Shown in pieces: positions 5,243 to 11,514 of a stretch of DNA of 11,514 nt. The DNA comes from Actinomycetes bacterium (GTDB taxonomy: Bacteria; Actinomycetota; Acidimicrobiia; Acidimicrobiales; CADCSY01), in assembly GCA_025464025.1 (NCBI GenBank), contig JAODBP010000256.1, forward strand, positions 1 to 11,514, written 5' to 3'. A program made the translations under genes and the position numbers. The first letter of the stretch is position 1; each line of letters begins with the position of its first letter. The notes beneath the pieces are model-generated. The model did no database searches. It worked only from the letters and a program-made list of their open reading frames with translations, and was not told the origin of the DNA.

Positions 5243-7861
5243 GTGCCCGTGTCCCGCCTGATCGACTGGCTCCGCAACCGCCCGCTCGAGGCGTGGGTGT
5301 CGGCCGTGCTCGTGGTCGGGTCGGTGGTGTTCGTCTTCCTGCAGCTCCAGCCCCACCTGCTGTTCCTCGACACCACGCCGGCCGGTGGCGACATGGGCGC
5401 CCACGTCTGGGGCCCCGCCTACCTGCGGGAGGAGCTGCTCCCGCGGCTGCGCCTGTCGGGCTGGGCGCCGGACTGGTACGACGGCTTCCCCGCGTACCAG
5501 TTCTACATGGTCGTCCCGAGCCTGCTGATCGTCTTCCTCGACGTCGTCCTGTTCGTCCCGTACAACATCGCCTTCAAGCTCATCGCCGTGTCGGGCCTGC
5601 TGGCCCTGCCGGTGGCGGCGTGGGCGCTGGGCAAGCTGGCCCGCCTGCCGTTCCCGATGCCGGCGGCCCTCGCCGTGGCGACGGTGCCGTTCATCTTCGA
5701 CCGGTCGTTCAGCATCTACGGCGGCAACGCCGCCTCGACCCTGGCCGGCGAGTTCGCCTTCACCATCAGCCTGGTGTTCGCCCTCGTGTTCCTCGGCGTG
5801 GTGCTCCGCGGTCTCGAGACCGGGCGGAGCCGGGCGCTGGCCGCCGTGCTCCTCGCCCTCACGGTCTGCTGCCACCTGATCCCGGCCATCTTCGCCGTCA
5901 TCGGTGCCGGCGTGGCCCTGCTGATGGCGCTGGAGTGGACCCGGCGGTGGGCGGCGGCGGCGTTCGCCGGCGCCGTCGTGCTGCTCGGCCTGGTGTCCCT
6001 GTTCGGCCCGACGCTCACCGTCCTCGCCCTCGTGGTCGTCGCGGCCGGGGCGGTGGCCCTCAACTGGCGGGACCGCGACGAGCTCCTGGCCCGCTACACC
6101 GGCAACCGGCTGCGGGCCTGGTGGGTCGCCTCGGTGGTCGGGGTCGGCACCCTCCTCACCGGCTTCTGGACGATCCCGTTCGTCATGCGCCGGCAGTTCA
6201 TGACCGACATGGGCTGGGAGAAGCTGCCGAACTACTGGCAGCCGCTCTTCCCCGGCCACGTCGGTGACCGCATGGCCCACCTCGCCCGCGGCATGTCGTC
6301 GCTGCTCGGCGACCACCCGGCTTCGGTGGGCCATCCCGTGCTCCAGGCCGGCTCGACCACCCCGGCCGACATGACGCTGGTGATCCTGCTCGCCGTCCTC
6401 GGCGTGGGCACGTCGATCGTCTACCGCCGGCGGTTCGGCATCTGGGTCTCGCTGGTCTCGCTCACGCTCGCGGTGGCGTTCGTGGTCGCACCGCAGGGCC
6501 GGCTCTGGAACGCCCGCCTCCTGCCGTTCTGGTACCTCTGCCTCTACCTGCTCGCCGCCATCGCCGTCGTCGAGCTGGTCACCGCCCTGGCCGTGCTGGC
6601 CCGCAAGGACCAGCCGTCGCGCGCCGTGCTCGTCGGGGGCCCGGTCGTCGCCGCCCTGCTGACGATCGCCGTCGTCGCCCTGCCGCTGCGGGTGCTGCCC
6701 TTCGGCCACACCTCGGCCGACGGCGCGACCTACTCGTGGCTCGGCATCGTCAAGACGGGTGACAAGAGCGTGGTGCCCGACTGGGCCCGGTGGAACTTCT
6801 CCGGCTACGAGGAGAAGGCCGCGTACCCCGAGTACCAGGACGTGGTCTCGGCCATGCGCAAGGTCGGCGAGCAGCGGGGCTGCGGGCGGGCCATGTGGGA
6901 GTACAGCGGCGACCTCGACCGCTTCGGCACGCCGATGGCGCTCATGCTCCTGCCGTACTGGACCGAGGGCTGCATCGGCTCGATGGAGGGCCTCTACTTC
7001 GAGGCGTCGGCCACCACGCCGTACCACTTCGTGAACCAGTCCGAGCTCTCGGCGGCGCCGTCGCGGGCCGAGCGGGGGCTGCCCTACGGCAACCTCGACC
7101 TCACGCTCGGGGTCGACCACCTCCAGCTCATGGGCGTGAAGTACTACATGGCGTTCTCCGACTCGGCCGTGGCCGCGGCGGACAAGGAGCCGGACCTCAA
7201 GCTCGTGTCGACCACCGGCAAGTGGCACGTCTACGAGGTGGCCCACTCCGACCTGGTCCAGCCCCTCGCCAACCAGCCCGCCGTGGTGAAGGGGGTGCCG
7301 CACACCAGCAAGGGCTGGGAGAAGATGGCGGTCGACTGGTACCTCGACCGATCGCGCTGGGGCGTGATGCTCGCGGCCAACGGCCCGTCGCCGTGGGAGC
7401 GGGTCAAGGCCACGCAGACCCCGCTGGAGAAGGGCTACTCGAAGACGACGGTCACCGACCTCGTGGTCAAGACCGACAAGATCTCCTTCACCGTCGACCG
7501 GACCGGCGCGCCGATCCTGATCAAGGCGTCGTACTTCCCGAACTGGAAGGCGAAGAACGCCGAGGGCCCGTTCCGCGTCGCGCCCAACCTCATGGTCGTC
7601 GTGCCCACCGACAACCTGGTGTCGCTGGAGTACGGCCGCACGTCGGTCGACTGGTTCGGCATCCTCTGCACCCTGGGCGGCATCGCCCTGGCCATCGGGA
7701 TCGCCCGCCGCCGGCGGCTGCGGATCCCGCCCCGCCCGCCCCGCGCCGCCCGCCAACCCGACTCGACGCCGCCCAGCCCGTGGTCCGACGACGTGCTGGC
7801 CACCGTCGGGGGCGGCGAGGGCCTCGATCGCGAGCGCTGGGGCCCACCGCCCGACGCGTGA
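5243..7861 (+). CDS. Large polytopic GT-C/YfhO-like membrane protein (PTPS-related membrane family)
   Basis: This 872-residue protein has a GTG start. TM1 (about 17-35) is followed by an extracytoplasmic loop with DTTPAGGDMGAHVWGP (43-58) and WAPDWYDGFPAYQFY (74-88). Acidic residues Asp43 and Asp50 occupy the place where GT-C glycosyltransferases carry their catalytic Asp. Many hydrophobic segments follow up to about 482. A soluble extracytoplasmic region (about 483-800) contains MWEYSGDLDRFGTPMALMLL and GSMEGLYFEAS. A YfhO-like C-terminal beta segment (YFPNWKAK, 764-771) precedes a final helix (804-823) and a ~49-residue cytoplasmic tail. These features match the actinobacterial membrane family often labelled '6-pyruvoyl-tetrahydropterin synthase-related', a misleading name because no such enzyme domain is seen. 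The likely role is transfer of a sugar from a polyprenyl-phosphate donor to an envelope acceptor outside the membrane. That is inferred from fold and from the coupled GtrA/GT2 gene. It appears intact. Confidence 0.82.
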   Translation: MPVSRLIDWLRNRPLEAWVSAVLVVGSVVFVFLQLQPHLLFLDTTPAGGDMGAHVWGPAYLREELLPRLRLSGWAPDWYDGFPAYQFYMVVPSLLIVFLDVVLFVPYNIAFKLIAVSGLLALPVAAWALGKLARLPFPMPAALAVATVPFIFDRSFSIYGGNAASTLAGEFAFTISLVFALVFLGVVLRGLETGRSRALAAVLLALTVCCHLIPAIFAVIGAGVALLMALEWTRRWAAAAFAGAVVLLGLVSLFGPTLTVLALVVVAAGAVALNWRDRDELLARYTGNRLRAWWVASVVGVGTLLTGFWTIPFVMRRQFMTDMGWEKLPNYWQPLFPGHVGDRMAHLARGMSSLLGDHPASVGHPVLQAGSTTPADMTLVILLAVLGVGTSIVYRRRFGIWVSLVSLTLAVAFVVAPQGRLWNARLLPFWYLCLYLLAAIAVVELVTALAVLARKDQPSRAVLVGGPVVAALLTIAVVALPLRVLPFGHTSADGATYSWLGIVKTGDKSVVPDWARWNFSGYEEKAAYPEYQDVVSAMRKVGEQRGCGRAMWEYSGDLDRFGTPMALMLLPYWTEGCIGSMEGLYFEASATTPYHFVNQSELSAAPSRAERGLPYGNLDLTLGVDHLQLMGVKYYMAFSDSAVAAADKEPDLKLVSTTGKWHVYEVAHSDLVQPLANQPAVVKGVPHTSKGWEKMAVDWYLDRSRWGVMLAANGPSPWERVKATQTPLEKGYSKTTVTDLVVKTDKISFTVDRTGAPILIKASYFPNWKAKNAEGPFRVAPNLMVVVPTDNLVSLEYGRTSVDWFGILCTLGGIALAIGIARRRRLRIPPRPPRAARQPDSTPPSPWSDDVLATVGGGEGLDRERWGPPPDA

Positions 7862-9006
7862 GGCGCCGCTTCCGGCGCTTCGCCGCCGTCAGCGTCGTCG
7901 TCACCGCCGCCGACCTCCTCGTCCTGGCCGTGGGCCGGGGGGCCGGGCTGCCGGTGGTGGTGGCCGATGCCGCCGCCGTCGTCGCCGCGTCGCTCCTCTC
8001 CTTCCTCGTCCACCGGTCGGTCTCGCTGTCGGACGACCCGTTCGTCCGCTGGGTCAGCCAGCCCCGCACGTTCGTCGTCGCCGCCGCCGTCGCCGGCGCG
8101 GTCGACGTGGCCGTCACGACGGCGATGGCCTCGGGCACGCACCTGGCCGTGGCCAAGCTGGTCGGCCTGCTCCTGGCCGGCCTCCTGCGCTTCGCCCTCT
8201 ACCGGGCGGTGGTGCTCACCGACACCCGCCGCGACCTGCGCACCCGCCACGACCGACCGCCGGCCGTCGGCGACCGCCGCCTCACCGTCGTGCTCCCGGC
8301 CTACGGCGAGGCCGGCCGGGTGGGCGAGAGCGTTCGGCGGGTCGTCGCCGCCCTCGAGGGGATCGACGTCGAGGTCGTCGTGGTCGACGACGGCTCGACC
8401 GACGCCACGTCCGATCGGGCGGCCGAGGCCGGTGCCCGGGTCGTGCGGCTCGACCGGAACCGGGGGAAGGGCGCCGCCGTGCGGGCCGGGATGCTCGCCG
8501 CCAACGGCCGCACCGTCGCGTTCACCGACGTCGACCTGGCCTACCCGCCCGAGCAGCTCCGGTCGTTGCTGGCCGCGGTCGAGGACGGCTGGGACGTCGC
8601 GGTCGGCAACCGCCGCCACCCGGGGTCGGAGGCGCTCACCCGTCCGGCGCTGGTGCGCCAGGTGTCGAGCAAGCTCTTCAACCTGCTCACCGCCACCGTG
8701 CTGCTCGGCCAGTACCGGGACACCCAGTGCGGCTGCAAGGCGTTCCGGCGCGACGTCGCCGAGCTCCTGTTCGGCCACACCCGGCTCGACGGCTTCGCCT
8801 TCGACGTCGAGGTCCTGCACCTCGTCGAGCGCTACCGGCTGTCGCTGACCGAGGTCCCGGTGCGGTCCGACGACGACGGCACGTCGACGGTCCGCGTGGT
8901 CCGCGCCGCCCTCGGCATGGTCCGCGACCTGTTCCGCGTGCGGCGGTGGGGGAGCGAGGGCGCCTACGACCTCGGGCCCTCCGAGCCCTCTCCCAGCCGC
9001 GGGTAA
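7858..9006 (+). CDS. GtrA-like membrane domain fused to a polyprenyl-phosphate glycosyltransferase (GT2, ALG5/GtrB-like)
   Basis: The start is GTG 7858, overlapping the GT-C stop as GTGA; the product is 382 residues. Residues 1-120 hold four hydrophobic segments (about 8-26, 31-51, 70-90, 96-117). Two conserved-looking helix ends, SFLVHRSVSLSD and RFALYRAVVLTD, are typical of GtrA proteins, which are proposed to flip polyprenyl-phosphate sugars. Residues 142-360 form a GT-A fold family 2 transferase: LTVVLPAYGEAGR (142-154), VVVDDGSTD (174-182), RNRGKGAAVRAG (200-211), metal-binding Asp224-Val-Asp226, GNRR (250-253), DTQCGCKAF (288-296) and GFAFDVEVLHL. The DTQCG.K.F and AFDVE motifs are those of dolichyl-phosphate glucosyltransferase ALG5 and bacterial relatives, so a UDP-sugar (perhaps UDP-glucose) to polyprenyl phosphate reaction is likely. 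The GtrA part comes first, whereas it follows the GT domain in many fusions. There is no clear ribosome binding site, so coupling to the upstream gene is likely. Confidence 0.9.
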   Translation: MRRRFRRFAAVSVVVTAADLLVLAVGRGAGLPVVVADAAAVVAASLLSFLVHRSVSLSDDPFVRWVSQPRTFVVAAAVAGAVDVAVTTAMASGTHLAVAKLVGLLLAGLLRFALYRAVVLTDTRRDLRTRHDRPPAVGDRRLTVVLPAYGEAGRVGESVRRVVAALEGIDVEVVVVDDGSTDATSDRAAEAGARVVRLDRNRGKGAAVRAGMLAANGRTVAFTDVDLAYPPEQLRSLLAAVEDGWDVAVGNRRHPGSEALTRPALVRQVSSKLFNLLTATVLLGQYRDTQCGCKAFRRDVAELLFGHTRLDGFAFDVEVLHLVERYRLSLTEVPVRSDDDGTSTVRVVRAALGMVRDLFRVRRWGSEGAYDLGPSEPSPSRG

Positions 9007-9019
9007 CGTCGGCCGCGCA
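9004..9019 (+). promoter_or_regulatory. Possible -10 element for a leaderless phosphomannomutase transcript
   Basis: The TAACGT at 9004-9009 fits the actinobacterial -10 pattern TAnnnT and ends 9 bases before ATG 9019. The gap to the ATG contains no Shine-Dalgarno sequence, so a transcript starting at about 9017-9019 would be leaderless or nearly so. No recognisable -35 lies upstream. The hexamer also contains the stop codon of the previous gene (TAA), so it may be coincidental. Confidence 0.25.
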
Positions 9020-10356
9020 TGTCCCTGGACGCGATCTTCAAGGCCTACGACATCCGCGGCACGTACCCGGACCAGATCGACGCCGAGCTGGTCCGGCGCA
9101 TCGGCGCCGCCTTCGCCCGCTTCGCCGGTGGGCCGACCATCCTGATGGCCCGCGACATGCGGCCCTCGGGCGTCGAGCTGTGCGCCGCCTTCGCCGAGGG
9201 CGCCACGTCGCAGGGGGTCGACGTCGTCGACCTCGGCCTGGCCTCGACCGACCTCATCTACTACGCCAGCGGCACGTTCGACGCCCCGGCGGCGATGTTC
9301 ACCGCCTCGCACAACCCGGCTGGGTACAACGGCATCAAGCTCACCCTCGCCGGGGCCAAGCCGGTGGGCGAGGACACCGGACTGCACGAGATCAAGGCCC
9401 TCGCCGCCGACCTGCTGCCGCCGACCGACCGCAAGGGCACCGTCTCCGAGCGCGACGTGGTGGCCGACTACGCGACCCACGTGCGCTCCTTCGTCGACAG
9501 CTCGGTGCTGCGGCCCCTGAAGGTCGTGGCCGACACGGCCAACGGCATGGGTGGCTACGTGGCCCCCCGGGTGTTCGAAGGCCTGCCCTTCGACGTGACC
9601 TACCTCTTCCAGGAGCTCGACGGCACGTTCCCGAACCACCCGGCCGACCCGATCCAGGTCGAGAACCTGCGTGACCTGCAGGCCAAGGTGCTCGAGACCG
9701 GCGCCGACGTCGGCCTGGCCTTCGACGGCGACGCCGACCGCGTGTTCCTCGTCGACGAGAAGGGGCAGCCGGTGTCCGGCTCGCTCACCACGGCGCTGCT
9801 GGCCCAGGGCATCCTGGCCAAGCACCCGGGCGAGACGATCCTGCACAACCTGATCTGCTCGAAGTCGGTGCCCGAGGTGATCCGCGAGTCGGGTGGCACG
9901 CCCGTGCGCACCAAGGTCGGCCACAGCTTCATCAAGGCCGTGATGGCCGAGACCGGCGCCGTCTTCGGCGGCGAGCACTCGGCCCACTACTACTTCCGCG
10001 ACAACTATCGGGCCGACTCCGGGCTGGTGGCCTCGATGCTCGTGCTCGAGCAGCTCTCCGTCACCGGCGCCACGCTGTCGTCGCTGCTCGCCCCGCTCGA
10101 CCGCTACGCCGCCTCGGGCGAGATCAACACGAAGGTCGACGACGCGGCCGCCGTCATCACCCGCGTCACCGATGCCTATGCCGGCGCCACCGTCGACCAC
10201 CTCGACGGGCTCACCGTCGACCTGGGCGACTGGTGGTTCAACCTGCGGGCGTCGAACACCGAGCCGCTGCTGCGGCTCAACCTGGAGGCCCGCACCCGCG
10301 AGGAGTGCGACGCCCACACCGAAGCCGTCCTCGACCTGATCCGGGGGGAGTCCTGA
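9019..10356 (+). CDS. manB: Phosphomannomutase/phosphoglucomutase (ManB/PMM-PGM family)
   Basis: This 445-residue cytoplasmic enzyme interconverts hexose 6-phosphate and hexose 1-phosphate, feeding GDP-mannose or UDP-glucose synthesis. The four signature loops of the alpha-D-phosphohexomutase family are intact. They are the start YDIRG (10-14), the phosphoserine loop TASHNPAGYNGIK with catalytic Ser97, the Mg-binding loop DGDADR (236-241), the sugar-binding loop GGEHSAHYYF (317-326) and the phosphate-binding loop RASNTEP (410-416). The length is normal for bacterial PMM/PGM. The family cannot be split into mannose or glucose preference from these motifs alone. It starts 12 bases after the glycosyltransferase and shares TGATG with the Trm112-like gene. 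In mycobacteria and Streptomyces a related mutase gene lies next to SIS and ManA-type isomerase genes, which supports the symbol. Confidence 0.94.
   Translation: MSLDAIFKAYDIRGTYPDQIDAELVRRIGAAFARFAGGPTILMARDMRPSGVELCAAFAEGATSQGVDVVDLGLASTDLIYYASGTFDAPAAMFTASHNPAGYNGIKLTLAGAKPVGEDTGLHEIKALAADLLPPTDRKGTVSERDVVADYATHVRSFVDSSVLRPLKVVADTANGMGGYVAPRVFEGLPFDVTYLFQELDGTFPNHPADPIQVENLRDLQAKVLETGADVGLAFDGDADRVFLVDEKGQPVSGSLTTALLAQGILAKHPGETILHNLICSKSVPEVIRESGGTPVRTKVGHSFIKAVMAETGAVFGGEHSAHYYFRDNYRADSGLVASMLVLEQLSVTGATLSSLLAPLDRYAASGEINTKVDDAAAVITRVTDAYAGATVDHLDGLTVDLGDWWFNLRASNTEPLLRLNLEARTREECDAHTEAVLDLIRGES
10343..10350 (+). promoter_or_regulatory. Ribosome binding site for the Trm112-like gene
   Basis: GGGGGGAG inside the last codons of the phosphomannomutase gene ends 5 bases before ATG 10356. 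It fixes that start, which overlaps the upstream stop as TGATG, and removes the upstream extension of the frame. Confidence 0.75.
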
Positions 10357-10592
10357 TGGCGCTCGATCCACAGCTGTTGGAGATCCTGGCCTGTCCCGAG
10401 GACAAGGGCCCGCTCCTGTACTTCGAGGACGAGTCCGTCCTCTACAACCCGCGGCTGCACCGCCGCTACGACGTGCGCGACGACATCCCCGTCATGCTCA
10501 TCGACGAGGCCACCACCGTCGACGATGCCGAGCACGAACGACTGACCGCCAAGGCCGCCGCCGACGGCGTCAGCCCGACGTTCGAGGGATGA
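10356..10592 (+). CDS. Trm112/YcaR-like small protein
   Basis: This 78-residue protein begins LDPQLLEILACPEDKGPLLYF, the N-terminal signature of the Trm112-like family, followed by YNPRLHRRYDVRDDIPVMLIDEA, whose IPVML.DEA ending is also characteristic. Trm112 proteins are small partners of methyltransferases in eukaryotes and archaea; bacterial members are poorly understood. Only one Cys remains (Cys13): the classical CPxC knuckle reads CPED here, and there is no second pair, so zinc binding in the usual way is unlikely. It overlaps the mutase stop (TGATG) and the isomerase start (ATGA), so all three are probably translated in fixed proportion. A role tied to hexose-phosphate metabolism is inferred only from this conserved context. 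Confidence 0.9.
   Translation: MALDPQLLEILACPEDKGPLLYFEDESVLYNPRLHRRYDVRDDIPVMLIDEATTVDDAEHERLTAKAAADGVSPTFEG
10584..10588 (+). promoter_or_regulatory. GAGGG motif upstream of the isomerase start
   Basis: GAGGG abuts ATG 10589 with no spacer. An in-frame GTG at 10595 lies 6 bases downstream of it, the same geometry as at the adaptor gene (312-323). Either start is possible; coupling through ATGA favours 10589 and Shine-Dalgarno spacing favours 10595. Confidence 0.4.
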
Positions 10593-11514
10593 AGGTGCTC
10601 GACACCCTGGACATGTTCGACGCCGCCGCGTCGCTGCCCGAGCAGGTCTTCGACGCCGCCGAGCGGGCCCGCGGCCTCAGCGACCTGCCCGATCGCGAGC
10701 GCATCGAGAACGTGGTCGTGCTCGGCATGGGCGGCAGCGGCGTCGCCGGCGACATGCTGGTCGCGGCGGCCGGCCCCTTCCTCCCGGTTCCCGTCGTGGT
10801 GTCGAAGGGCTACGAGCTGCCCGCGTTCGTGGGGGAGTCCTCGCTCGTGTTCGCCATCTCGTTCTCGGGCAACACCGAGGAGACCATCGAGGCCGCTTCG
10901 GCCGCTGCCGTCGAGGGCGCCCACATGGTCGTCGTCACCCAGGGCGGCGAGCTGGGCCGCCTCGCTGCCTCCTGGGGCGTGCCGGTCGTGACCGTGCCCA
11001 CCGACATCCCGGTGCCGCGGGCAGGCATCGCCGCCACGGCCATCCCGCCGCTGGTGGTGCTCGAGGAGATCGGGCTGTTCCCCGGGGCGCAGCAATGGAT
11101 CGACTTCGCCGTCGAGCAGCTGCGAGAGCGGCGCGACGAGCTCACCGCTGACGCCAACCCGGCCCAGGAGCTGGCCCGCCGGATCGGGCGCACCATCCCC
11201 ATGTTCCACGGCGGCGGCGACCTCGGTGCGGCCGCGGCCGCCCGCTGGAAGACCCAGGTCAACGAGAACGCCAACGCCCCGGCGTTCTGGAACACCTACC
11301 CCGAGCTGTGCCACAACGAGATGCAGGGCTGGGGCCAGCACGGTGACGTGACCAGGCAGGTCCTCACCCTCGTCAACCTGCGCCACGAGTTCGAGCACCC
11401 CCAGGTGAGCCGCCGCTTCGAGGTGGTGCGGCCCATGCTCGAGGAGGTGCTCGGCTTCGTCGAGGACGTCTGGGCCGAGGGCGAGGGCCAGCTCGCCCAG
11501 CTCCTCGACCTGGT
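10589..11514 (+). CDS. SIS-domain phosphoglucose/phosphomannose isomerase-like protein (3' truncated by window)
   Basis: The frame is open from ATG 10589 to the window edge (308 complete codons), so the C-terminus is missing. The protein is a SIS-fold isomerase: VVVLGMGGSGVAGDM (42-56) is the phosphosugar-binding start, and FAISFSGNTEET (88-99) carries the Ser/Thr loop that holds the phosphate. Glu226 in VNENANAPAF and His242 in PELCHNEMQGW sit 16 residues apart. This spacing matches the catalytic Glu and His I recall for archaeal bifunctional phosphoglucose/phosphomannose isomerases (Glu203/His219 in the Pyrobaculum enzyme, from memory). Expected reaction: fructose 6-phosphate to glucose 6-phosphate or mannose 6-phosphate, supplying the mutase encoded two genes upstream. 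In several actinobacteria the corresponding gene lies beside a true ManA and its activity is uncertain. Overlap with the previous stop is ATGA. Confidence 0.9.
   Translation, partial: MKVLDTLDMFDAAASLPEQVFDAAERARGLSDLPDRERIENVVVLGMGGSGVAGDMLVAAAGPFLPVPVVVSKGYELPAFVGESSLVFAISFSGNTEETIEAASAAAVEGAHMVVVTQGGELGRLAASWGVPVVTVPTDIPVPRAGIAATAIPPLVVLEEIGLFPGAQQWIDFAVEQLRERRDELTADANPAQELARRIGRTIPMFHGGGDLGAAAAARWKTQVNENANAPAFWNTYPELCHNEMQGWGQHGDVTRQVLTLVNLRHEFEHPQVSRRFEVVRPMLEEVLGFVEDVWAEGEGQLAQLLDL

Noticed and set aside
4871..7756. A 961-residue open frame on the minus strand, antisense to the GT-C gene.
   Set aside because: Its translation is composed mainly of Arg, Gly, Glu, Asp, His and Val without hydrophobic cores or motifs, as expected from the reverse of a GC-rich gene with biased third positions. 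The + strand gene has clear membrane segments and family motifs.
6790..7857. The long upstream extension of the GtrA-GT2 frame inside the GT-C gene.
   Set aside because: This part overlaps the conserved extracytoplasmic region of the GT-C protein in another frame and reads as Arg/Gly/Pro-rich shadow. Real homology to GtrA begins right after GTG 7858.
5243..7861. Calling the large membrane protein a 6-pyruvoyl-tetrahydropterin synthase.
   Set aside because: The family label contains that name, but the protein is a polytopic membrane protein and shows no motif of the soluble pterin enzyme.
7435..10371. A 978-residue open frame on the minus strand across the glycosyltransferase and phosphomannomutase genes.
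   Set aside because: It crosses two well-supported + strand genes with intact catalytic motifs and has low-complexity composition. It is a GC-rich shadow frame.

Overview
The window is very GC-rich, coding-dense bacterial DNA with every credible gene on the + strand. The gene set suggests an actinobacterium (Actinomycetota). It carries a phosphomannomutase, a Trm112-like protein and a SIS-domain sugar-phosphate isomerase in a row, an arrangement known from that phylum. It also has an actinobacterial type of GT-C membrane protein, and GTG starts and 1-4 base start/stop overlaps are common. A deep lineage such as Acidimicrobiia is possible, but that is inference, not something the sequence proves.

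Region 1 (1-4882) is one tightly packed operon for a MacAB-like export complex. It holds the 3' end of a small Cys-containing, probably secreted protein (1-312), then a HlyD/MacA-type adaptor with an unusually long predicted coiled-coil hairpin (317-2248). The ABC ATPase (2245-2955) and the MacB/FtsX-type permease (2952-4193) follow, each overlapping its predecessor by ATGA. The last gene encodes a single-pass membrane protein with an acidic pentapeptide repeat at its N-terminus and a DUF5666-like domain at its C-terminus (4208-4882). A 14-bp tandem repeat covers the end of that gene and most of the following gap.

Region 2 (4973-9006) starts with a 70-residue zinc-ribbon protein of unknown role. 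A large polytopic GT-C/YfhO-like membrane protein (5243-7861) follows. Next, overlapping by GTGA, is a fusion of an N-terminal GtrA-like four-helix membrane domain to a C-terminal ALG5/GtrB-like polyprenyl-phosphate sugar transferase (7858-9006). Together these look like a compact, two-gene version of a Gtr-type system: make a lipid-linked sugar, flip it, and transfer it outside the cell. No substrate is shown by the sequence.

Region 3 (9019-11514) encodes supply of activated sugar precursors: a phosphomannomutase/phosphoglucomutase, a Trm112-like small protein with a reduced Cys motif, and the first ~308 codons of a phosphoglucose/phosphomannose isomerase-like SIS protein. These three genes are translationally coupled (TGATG, ATGA). 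They could feed the hexose-phosphate pool used by the glycosyltransferases just upstream. No RNA genes, insertion sequences, CRISPR arrays or convincing intrinsic terminators were seen, and no gene-free stretch exceeds about 90 bases.
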